Source: Edwardsiella anguillarum ET080813
Lineage (GTDB): Bacteria > Pseudomonadota > Gammaproteobacteria > Enterobacterales > Enterobacteriaceae
Length of the DNA: 64,000 nt
Direction: 5' to 3'
Assembly: GCF_000264765.2 (NCBI RefSeq)
Contig: NZ_CP006664.1
Span: 3,224,001 to 3,288,000 of the forward strand
Shown in pieces: positions 57,416-64,000 of this stretch. The first letter of the stretch is position 1. The number at the start of each line of letters is the position of its first letter. The translations under genes were made by a program, and so were the position numbers. The notes under the pieces are model-generated. The model had not been told where the DNA came from. It made no database searches and saw only the letters and a list, made by a program, of their open reading frames with translations.

Positions 57416-58660
57416 ATGCGTAGCATGAGCTCGGCCTTCGTTCAGCGTCCACCCCGCTGGCTGATCCCGCTGCTGGGGTCGCTGGTGGCGTTCGGCCCCC
57501 TGTCTATCGACATGTATCTGCCGGCCTTGCCCGCCATGGCGCAACGCCTACAGGCGACGACCGGGCAGATGCAGCTGACGCTGAGCGCGTTTTTTCTCGG
57601 TCTGTGTATCGGGATGCTGCTTTATGGACCGTTGAGCGATCGTCTCGGTCGGCGCCGGTTGTTACTGAGCGGTTTGTTGCTATTCGCCTGCGCGAGTCTG
57701 CTCTGTACTCAGGTGAGTAACGTATGGCAACTGGTGGCATTGCGCGTCCTGCAAGCGTTCGGGAGCGGCGCCGCGCTGGTGATGGCTCGGGCGATCGCTC
57801 GTGATGTCTATCGCGCTCAGGTCTTACCGCGGGTGTTGTCGTTGATGACGCTGGTGACTATGGCGGCGCCTTTAGTGGCGCCGCTGCTGGGCAGCGCGTT
57901 GCTGACCCGGTTCGACTGGCAGGCCATCTTTGGGTTACTCACGCTCTGTGGCTGCCTCAGCGGGCTGTTGGTGTGGCGGCTACTGCCGGAGACATTGCCC
58001 ACGAGCGCGTCGTCCACGTCGGGCGGCCTGTGGGTAGCGTTTTATCACTATGGCCAGCTGCTGCGCGATGGTCGGGCGATGGCGACCATCGGCACGTTGT
58101 CGTTCTCCTTTGCCGGGATGTTCGCCTTTATCAGCGCCTCACCGTTCGTCTATATCCGCTATTTCCAACTGTCTCCCCACGCCTATGGTCTGCTGTTCGC
58201 GGGCAATGTGCTGGGGATGATCCTGTTGCTGCTGCTCAACGTGCGCCTACTGCGTCACTACAGCCTGGCACGCCTGCTGTCTTGGCAGAGTGGTGCTCAG
58301 GTGATCTTCGGCCTGCTACTGCTGGCCAGCTACCGCCAGGGGGTGGCGCTGATCGCGCCCTTGGTGATGCTGTATATATCGCTGGTGAATGCTATCGGCG
58401 CTAATAGTCTGTCGCAACTATTGTTACCGCGCGCGGAGCAGGCGGGCAGTGCGACGGCCTTGGCGGTTTCGTGCCAGTTCGCGTTGGGGGCTGGCGCCAG
58501 CCTGCTGCTGTCAGCCCTACAGGATGATACCCCGTTCACCATGACATTGCTGATGGCGCTGTGCGCTGCGCTGAGCTGGTTAAGTCAGCGGCTGGCCGTG
58601 CAACGCGTCCTGCGTCATCCGTACTGCTTGTTACCCGGAGAGAGAAATCATGAGAAGTAA
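57416..58660 (+). CDS. Bcr/CflA-family MFS transporter
   Basis: 414 residues, 12 predicted helices. The N-terminal PLSIDMYLPALP is the Bcr/CflA drug:H+ antiporter signature and GPLSDRLGRRR is MFS motif A. Not part of the E. coli hpa cluster. It overlaps the dehydrogenase by 11 bp and starts 2 bp after hpaF, so it belongs to the operon; it might export toxic intermediates or import an aromatic acid. Direction of transport is not evident. Confidence 0.88.
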   Translation: MRSMSSAFVQRPPRWLIPLLGSLVAFGPLSIDMYLPALPAMAQRLQATTGQMQLTLSAFFLGLCIGMLLYGPLSDRLGRRRLLLSGLLLFACASLLCTQVSNVWQLVALRVLQAFGSGAALVMARAIARDVYRAQVLPRVLSLMTLVTMAAPLVAPLLGSALLTRFDWQAIFGLLTLCGCLSGLLVWRLLPETLPTSASSTSGGLWVAFYHYGQLLRDGRAMATIGTLSFSFAGMFAFISASPFVYIRYFQLSPHAYGLLFAGNVLGMILLLLLNVRLLRHYSLARLLSWQSGAQVIFGLLLLASYRQGVALIAPLVMLYISLVNAIGANSLSQLLLPRAEQAGSATALAVSCQFALGAGASLLLSALQDDTPFTMTLLMALCAALSWLSQRLAVQRVLRHPYCLLPGERNHEK

Positions 58661-60122
58661 ACCCGTGGTGCTGTTGCGCCACCAGGCCTACATCGATGGC
58701 CACTGGCTCGATGCCGCCGACGGTGCCACCTTTGCGGTAACCGATCCGGCCAGTGGTGCGTGCATTGCACGCGTCAGCGATATGGGCGCAGAGGCTTGCC
58801 AACAGGCGATCCGTGCCGCTCAACGGGCGCTTCCCGCCTGGCGCGCCCAGACAGCCAAGCAGCGAGGGTTAATCCTGCGGCGCTGGTACGATCTGATCGG
58901 GGAGCATCGCCAGGCGCTGGCGCAGTTACTCAGCCGGGAGCAAGGTAAGCCGCACGCCGAGGCGTTGGCGGAGATCGCCTATGGTGCCAGCTTTATCGAG
59001 TGGTTTGCCGAGGAGGGGAAGCGCACTTATGGGGAGACGATCCCCAGTCCGCTTCCTGGTCAGCGTATCAGTACCATCAAGCAGCCGATCGGTGTGGTTG
59101 CGGCGATCACGCCATGGAATTTTCCTAACGCCATGATCACCCGCAAGGTTGCACCGGCGCTGGCCGCCGGTTGCTGTGTGGTGCTAAAGCCAGCGCCGGA
59201 GACGCCGCTGTCGGCGCTGGCACTGGCGGCGTTGGCGGAGGCGGCGGGACTGCCGGCGGGGGTGTTGAATATCGTGCCGGGGCTGGATGCGGCGGCCATC
59301 GGCACCTGTATGACCCAGAGCCCACTGGTGCGCAAGCTGTCGTTTACCGGCTCGACCCGCATCGGCAAGCTGCTGATGGCGCAAAGCGCGGCGACGGTGA
59401 AGAAACTCTCTCTGGAGCTGGGCGGCAATGCCCCCTTTATCGTATTCGACGACGCCGATCTGGAGGCCGCGGTTCAGGGGGCTCTGGCGGCGAAGTTTCG
59501 TAACAGCGGTCAGACCTGCATCTGTGCCAACCGCATCCTGGTACAGGCCGGGATCTATGAACGCTTCGTCGCCCGTTTCGCCGAGGTGGTCGCGACGCTG
59601 CGGGTCGGGCCAGCCAGCGATCCCCGCGCGCAGCAGGGGCCGCTGATCAATCAGGCGGCGCTGGATAAAGTCCAGGCGTTGATCGACGACGCTCTGGCGC
59701 GGGGAGCAACCCTGGTGAGCGGCGGCGCGCCGCATCCCTTGGGCGGTCTGTTCTTCCAGCCGACCATTCTGTGCGACGTCGATGAGTCGATGCGTATCAC
59801 CCATGAGGAGGCTTTCGGCCCCGTCGCTCCGCTGATCAAATTTCACGATGAGCAGGGGGCCATTCGCTTGGCCAATCAGACCGAATCGGGGCTGGCAGCC
59901 TACTTCTATGCGCGCGACATCGGTCGGATCTACCGGGTGGCGGAGGCGTTGGAGTGCGGCATGGTCGGCATTAATGAAGGGCTGATCTCCAATGAGTTGG
60001 CGCCGTTTGGCGGCATCAAGCAGTCCGGATTAGGGCGTGAAGGGTCACGCTATGGTATCGAGGATTATCTCGAAGTGAAGTACCTCTGCTTCGGTGGACT
60101 TGACGATAAGGGAACGAATTGA
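58650..60122 (+). CDS. gabD: Succinate-semialdehyde dehydrogenase, GabD type
   Basis: 490 residues (E. coli GabD 482). [31 protein letters not shown] and [10 protein letters not shown] (Cys nucleophile) are the aldehyde dehydrogenase motifs; the spacing is of the GabD/Sad type. HpaI yields pyruvate and succinate semialdehyde, so this gene would send the latter to succinate within the operon; in E. coli the enzyme is encoded elsewhere. The stop overlaps the hpaH start (TGATG). Confidence 0.88.
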   Translation: MRSKPVVLLRHQAYIDGHWLDAADGATFAVTDPASGACIARVSDMGAEACQQAIRAAQRALPAWRAQTAKQRGLILRRWYDLIGEHRQALAQLLSREQGKPHAEALAEIAYGASFIEWFAEEGKRTYGETIPSPLPGQRISTIKQPIGVVAAITPWNFPNAMITRKVAPALAAGCCVVLKPAPETPLSALALAALAEAAGLPAGVLNIVPGLDAAAIGTCMTQSPLVRKLSFTGSTRIGKLLMAQSAATVKKLSLELGGNAPFIVFDDADLEAAVQGALAAKFRNSGQTCICANRILVQAGIYERFVARFAEVVATLRVGPASDPRAQQGPLINQAALDKVQALIDDALARGATLVSGGAPHPLGGLFFQPTILCDVDESMRITHEEAFGPVAPLIKFHDEQGAIRLANQTESGLAAYFYARDIGRIYRVAEALECGMVGINEGLISNELAPFGGIKQSGLGREGSRYGIEDYLEVKYLCFGGLDDKGTN

Positions 60123-60925
60123 TGTTAGCTCACTCGCTCATTGAGAGCCTCGCTCGTCGCCTGGAGCAGGCGGAACAGAGCCGTGTACAGATCCGGGCGC
60201 TCTCCTTGGAGTATCCACAGATCACCCTTGAGGATGCTTACGCTATCCAACGTGCCTGGGTGGCACAGAAGATTGCCGCCGGGCGCCGTTTGGTGGGCCA
60301 TAAGATTGGCCTAACGTCGCGAGCGATGCAGATCAGCTCGCAGATTACGGAGCCGGATTATGGCGCGTTACTCGACGACATGCTGTTTGCCGACGGGGGA
60401 GAGATCTCGACGGATCGCTTCATCGTGCCCCGTATCGAGGTCGAGTTGGCCTTTATTCTGGCGAAGCCGTTACGTGGCCCGAACTGTACCCTGTTCGACG
60501 TATATAACGCCACGGATTACATCATCCCTGCCTTGGAGTTGATCGACGCGCGCAGCCATAACGTCGATCCCCAGAGTGGTCGGCCGCGCAAGGTATTCGA
60601 CACCATCGCGGACAATGCCGCGAACGCCGGGGTGATCTTGGGCGGGCGTCCCATCAAGCCAGAGGCCTTAGATCTGCGTTGGATCAGTGCGTTGCTGTAT
60701 CGCAACGGGGTGATCGAGGAGTCCGGTGTCGCCGCCGCCGTGTTGAATCATCCGGCCAATGGCGTGGCCTGGTTGGCGAATAAACTCGCCCCTTACCAGG
60801 TGCAGCTGGAGGCGGGGCAGATCATTCTGGCCGGCTCCTTTACCCGCCCGGTGGCGGCACGTCAGGGGGATACCTTCCATGTCGACTATGGCCCGCTGGG
60901 CACCATCAGTTGTCGGTTTGTCTAA
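60122..60925 (+). CDS. hpaH: 2-Oxo-hepta-3-ene-1,7-dioate hydratase
   Basis: 267 residues, equal to E. coli. Fumarylacetoacetase-related hydratase fold with [25 protein letters not shown] (metal-binding Glu pair) and [12 protein letters not shown]. Hydrates OHED to HHED (4-hydroxy-2-oxoheptanedioate). ATG 60122 overlaps the upstream stop by one base; a TTG at 60119 is less likely. Confidence 0.96.
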   Translation: MLAHSLIESLARRLEQAEQSRVQIRALSLEYPQITLEDAYAIQRAWVAQKIAAGRRLVGHKIGLTSRAMQISSQITEPDYGALLDDMLFADGGEISTDRFIVPRIEVELAFILAKPLRGPNCTLFDVYNATDYIIPALELIDARSHNVDPQSGRPRKVFDTIADNAANAGVILGGRPIKPEALDLRWISALLYRNGVIEESGVAAAVLNHPANGVAWLANKLAPYQVQLEAGQIILAGSFTRPVAARQGDTFHVDYGPLGTISCRFV

Positions 60926-60934
60926 GGAGAGAAA

Positions 60935-61738
60935 ATGAACCACGCCGTATTACATAACACCTTTAAACAGGCACTACGGGATGGGCGCGCGCAGATTGGC
61001 CTCTGGCTGGGTCTGTGTAGCCCTTATAGCGCCGAACTGTTAGCGGGGAGTGGTTTCGATTGGCTCCTGATCGACGGCGAACATGCGCCGAATAATGTCC
61101 AGACTATCCTCGGGCAGCTGCAAGCCATTGCCCCTTACCCCAGCCATCCGGTTGTACGTAGCGCCTGGAACGATGCCGTGCAGATTAAACAGTTGCTAGA
61201 CATCGGCGCACAGAGCGTGTTGATCCCGATGGTACAAGACGCGGCGCAGGCGCAGGCGGCGGTACGCGCTACGCGTTATCCGCCTCAGGGGATCCGTGGG
61301 GTGGGGAGTGCCCTGGCGCGAGCCTCACGCTGGAACCGGATCGACGACTATCTGCAACGCGCCGACGATGAGGTATGCGTGTTGATACAGGTCGAGACCC
61401 GCACGGCGCTGGGTAATCTACCGCAGATCCTCGCGGTGGAGGGGGTGGACGGCGTGTTCATCGGCCCGGCGGATCTGAGCGCCGATATGGGCTTGGCCGG
61501 CCAGCCGACGCATCCAACCGTTCAGGCGGCGATCGAGCAAGCGATCGCCCAAATCAAGGCGGCGGGTAAGGCCCCCGGCATTTTGATGGCGCAGCCGGAG
61601 ATGGCGCAACGTTACCTGGAACTCGGGGCGTTATTTGTGGCGGTGGGGGTCGATACCACACTTTTAGCGCGTGCCGCCGAGGCGTTAGCCGCCCGCTTCG
61701 GCACCATCGCTCCACAGACGGCGCAGGGTGTGTACTGA
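60935..61738 (+). CDS. hpaI: 4-Hydroxy-2-oxoheptanedioate aldolase
   Basis: 267 residues (E. coli 262), HpcH/HpaI class II aldolase. The [12 protein letters not shown] block carries a catalytic acid-base pair, and [12 protein letters not shown] the metal-binding Glu. Cleaves HHED to pyruvate and succinate semialdehyde. It lies 9 bp after hpaH. Confidence 0.95.
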   Translation: MNHAVLHNTFKQALRDGRAQIGLWLGLCSPYSAELLAGSGFDWLLIDGEHAPNNVQTILGQLQAIAPYPSHPVVRSAWNDAVQIKQLLDIGAQSVLIPMVQDAAQAQAAVRATRYPPQGIRGVGSALARASRWNRIDDYLQRADDEVCVLIQVETRTALGNLPQILAVEGVDGVFIGPADLSADMGLAGQPTHPTVQAAIEQAIAQIKAAGKAPGILMAQPEMAQRYLELGALFVAVGVDTTLLARAAEALAARFGTIAPQTAQGVY

Positions 61739-61784
61739 GCCACGGCGCAATACCGACCATAATGGGCAATCACTTGAGGGAAGC

Positions 61785-63164
61785 ATGATGAGCGAGTCAC
61801 CGACCATAGGGAATAGTTCGGCTAATCCCGCCGAGCGTCATAAGCAACTCAATGCACAACAACAGGCTGTCATTAATAAGCTATTCCGCCGCCTGATCGT
61901 GTTCCTGTTCGTGCTGTTTGTCGCCTCCTTTCTCGATCGTATTAACATCGGTTTCGCTGGCCTCACCATGGGGCGGGATCTCGGGTTGAGCGCGACCATG
62001 TTTGGTCTGGCGACGACGCTGTTCTATGCCACTTATGTCATTTTCGGTATTCCCAGCAATATCATGCTGGGGATCGTCGGGGCGCGGCGCTGGATCGCTA
62101 CTATCATGGTCTGTTGGGGCATCGCCTCGACAGCGACCATGTTTGCGACCGGTCCCACGAGTCTGTATGTGTTGCGAATGATCGTCGGTATTGCTGAGGC
62201 GGGCTTCCTGCCCGGGGTGCTGGTCTATCTTACTTATTGGTTCCCCGCCTATTTTCGCGCTCGGGCCAACGCGCTATTTATGGTGGCGATGCCCGTCACC
62301 ATGGCACTAGGCTCGGCGGCGTCCGGCTATATCATGGCGCTGGATGGCATCTTGGACCTGAAGGGGTGGCAATGGTTATTCCTGTTGGAGGGATTTCCCT
62401 CGGTGTTGCTGGGGGTCGTCGTCTGGTTCTATTTGGATGATACGCCGGCTAAGGCCAAGTGGTTGACGACGAGCGATAAGCAGACTCTGCAAGCGATGAT
62501 GGAGGAGGATAAGCTGGAGCTGGTGCAGCCGGAAGGGGGGATGAGTCACCGTGCATTGCAACGGCGCAGCCTGTGGCGTGAGATCTTCACCCCGGTGGTG
62601 GTCATGTATACCTTAGCTTACTTTTGCCTGACCAACACCCTGAGTGCGGTTAACATCTGGACGCCGCAGATCCTGCAGAGCTTCAATCAGGGCAGCAGTA
62701 ACATTGTCATCGGCCTGTTGGCTGCCATCCCCCAGGTCTGTACCATCGCCGGCATGGTGTGGTGGAGCCGCCGTTCCGATCGTCTCCAAGAACGTAAGCT
62801 GCACACCTGCCTGCCTTACCTGTTCGCCGCCGTCGGCTGGCTGTTGGCTTCGGCGACCCAGCATAGCCTGTTGCAGCTGATCGGCATCATCATGGCCTCC
62901 GTGGGCTCGTTCACGGCGATGGCCATCTTCTGGACCACGCCGGATCAGTCGATCAGTCTGCGCGCGCGGGCGGTGGGGATCGCCGTGATCAACGCCGTGG
63001 GCAATATCGGTTCCGGTATCAGTCCACTGTTGATCGGTTGGCTGAAGGATCAGACGGGGAGCTTCAACTCTGGTCTCTACTTTGTCGCTGGGTTGTTGGT
63101 CGTTGGTGCCCTTCTGGTGTGGTGGATCCCGATGCAGGCTTCACGTCCTCGCGCTACGCCCTAA
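61785..63164 (+). CDS. hpaX: 4-Hydroxyphenylacetate permease HpaX
   Basis: 459 residues (E. coli 458), MFS of the anion:cation symporter family with 12 helices. The N-terminal soluble segment of 45 residues is typical, followed by FVASFLDRINIGFAGLTM. Imports 4-HPA by proton symport. ATG 61785 or 61788 both follow GAGGG; the second has better spacing. Closest to the phthalate/tartrate-type transporters. Confidence 0.92.
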   Translation: MMSESPTIGNSSANPAERHKQLNAQQQAVINKLFRRLIVFLFVLFVASFLDRINIGFAGLTMGRDLGLSATMFGLATTLFYATYVIFGIPSNIMLGIVGARRWIATIMVCWGIASTATMFATGPTSLYVLRMIVGIAEAGFLPGVLVYLTYWFPAYFRARANALFMVAMPVTMALGSAASGYIMALDGILDLKGWQWLFLLEGFPSVLLGVVVWFYLDDTPAKAKWLTTSDKQTLQAMMEEDKLELVQPEGGMSHRALQRRSLWREIFTPVVVMYTLAYFCLTNTLSAVNIWTPQILQSFNQGSSNIVIGLLAAIPQVCTIAGMVWWSRRSDRLQERKLHTCLPYLFAAVGWLLASATQHSLLQLIGIIMASVGSFTAMAIFWTTPDQSISLRARAVGIAVINAVGNIGSGISPLLIGWLKDQTGSFNSGLYFVAGLLVVGALLVWWIPMQASRPRATP

Positions 63165-63215
63165 GTATCACGGGTCGAGTCGGGCCCGTTTGTTCTTGCC
63201 TGGAGGGTTATCACG

Positions 63216-64000
63216 ATGAATGAACCGGTTGTCGCCAATCTCGATCTGGCCCACGATTATCACGAAGCACAGGGGGCGGAAGGCGTCTATTATCAATCGT
63301 TCTCTCGTCTGGCAGCATTCTTTGGTCGCGATATGCATGTCCATCGCCACGATCATTTCTTCCAAATGCATGTGCTGAACACCGGACAGATCGAACTGCT
63401 GCTCGACGATCAGCACTATTCGCTACAGGCGCCGCTGTTCGTGCTGACGCCCCCCTCAACGCCACATGCCTTCCATACCGGGGCGGACAGCGAGGGGCAT
63501 GTGCTGACGGTGCATCAAGAGTTGATCTGGCCGCTGCTAGAGAGCCTCTACCCCTATCAGGGCGGGCGTGAGGCACTGCTCAATATCCCCGGTGTCTGCC
63601 TGTCGCTGGCGGATAAATCCCAGGAGCTGGAGTGCCTTAATCATTATTGGGCGTTGATCCAACGCGAGGCGACGGCGCAGTTACCCGGCTATGAGCATAC
63701 CTTGGCGTTGCTAGCGCAGGCGGTCTCTACGCTGCTGCTGCGCAATGTGCCGTTCGGTGAACGTACCCTGTGCGCCATGCGTGGGGAGATCCAGCGTTTT
63801 CGTCGCTTCAACCAGCTGATCGACATGCGTTATCCCGAGCATCTGCCGGTAGCCGAGTATGCGCGCGAGCTGGGGATCACGGAGTCACGTCTGGCAGATA
63901 TGTGTCGCCGCTTTGCTAACCGCTCGCCGAAGCGGCTGATCTTCGAGCGCCAGTTACGCGAGGCGAAGCGTCTGCTGTTATTTAGCGACCGTTCGGTGCA
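63216..64000 (+). CDS. hpaA: AraC-type activator HpaA (truncated by window)
   Basis: At least 261 residues; the window ends before the stop (E. coli HpaA about 296). N-terminal cupin sensor domain with MHVHRHDHFFQMHVL, and a C-terminal AraC/XylS DNA-binding domain (YARELGITESRLADMCRRFANRSPKRLI). In E. coli HpaA activates the hydroxylase operon on 4-HPA. Here the C2/C1 hydroxylase genes lie at the other end of the cluster, so its target is open. GGAGG lies 10 bp upstream of the ATG. Confidence 0.93.
   Translation, partial: MNEPVVANLDLAHDYHEAQGAEGVYYQSFSRLAAFFGRDMHVHRHDHFFQMHVLNTGQIELLLDDQHYSLQAPLFVLTPPSTPHAFHTGADSEGHVLTVHQELIWPLLESLYPYQGGREALLNIPGVCLSLADKSQELECLNHYWALIQREATAQLPGYEHTLALLAQAVSTLLLRNVPFGERTLCAMRGEIQRFRRFNQLIDMRYPEHLPVAEYARELGITESRLADMCRRFANRSPKRLIFERQLREAKRLLLFSDRSV

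Overview
The window looks like a chromosomal segment of an enterobacterium, most probably Edwardsiella. From about 10.1 kb to 44.1 kb the gene order is that of the E. coli pyrD to serT interval: pyrD, zapC, rlmKL, uup, pqiABC, rmf, fabA, lonH, matP, ompA, sulA, sxy, yccS/yccF, helD, mgsA, yccT, yccU, hspQ, rlmI, acyP, tusE, yccA, serT. Protein lengths are nearly those of E. coli. The sialidase-autotransporter and the Afa/Saf-type fimbrial locus fit a fish- or reptile-associated Edwardsiella. The genus is inferred from protein similarity and synteny; no search was run.

Layout. 0-10 kb is accessory: a small VOC protein, a putative catabolic operon (MatC-like permease, two-subunit transketolase, HMG-CoA-lyase-like enzyme), a decayed stretch, a frameshifted secreted sialidase with an autotransporter barrel, a DcuC-family dicarboxylate transporter, and a small membrane protein resembling a potassium-channel pore with a lost selectivity filter. 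10-12 kb returns to core (pyrD, zapC). 12-19 kb sits where E. coli has ycbX and holds ymgG/ymgD-like genes, a chaperone-usher adhesin locus of the FGL type (regulator, chaperone, usher, subunit) and a TVGYGD potassium channel. 19-44 kb is core housekeeping: rRNA methylation, intermembrane lipid transport, ribosome hibernation, unsaturated fatty acid synthesis, Ter macrodomain organisation, SOS division block, competence regulation, methylglyoxal synthesis and tRNA thiolation.

44-48.8 kb is an AT-rich island behind tRNA-Ser(UGA). It carries an MBL-fold hydrolase, a frameshifted amino-acid permease, an unrecognised frameshifted gene, and a tRNA-Ser-like gene whose anticodon arm is replaced by a long hairpin ending in a GAAA loop. 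It ends in a decayed resolvase. This cassette is the most unusual part of the window. SerRS does not read the anticodon, so such an RNA could in principle be serylated without decoding; that is a hypothesis.

48.8-64 kb holds a LysE-type exporter and a complete-looking 4-hydroxyphenylacetate (4-HPA) meta-cleavage cluster. The ring hydroxylase is not adjacent E. coli-type HpaBC but an Acinetobacter-type two-component enzyme: a reductase with a MarR-like tail plus an acyl-CoA-dehydrogenase-fold oxygenase. HpaR, HpaG1, HpaG2, HpaE, HpaD, HpaF, a Bcr/CflA-type MFS protein, a succinate-semialdehyde dehydrogenase, HpaH, HpaI, HpaX and the start of HpaA follow. Together they would take 4-HPA to pyruvate and succinate. 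The cluster is built around a divergent hpaR/hpaG promoter region with a good CRP site.
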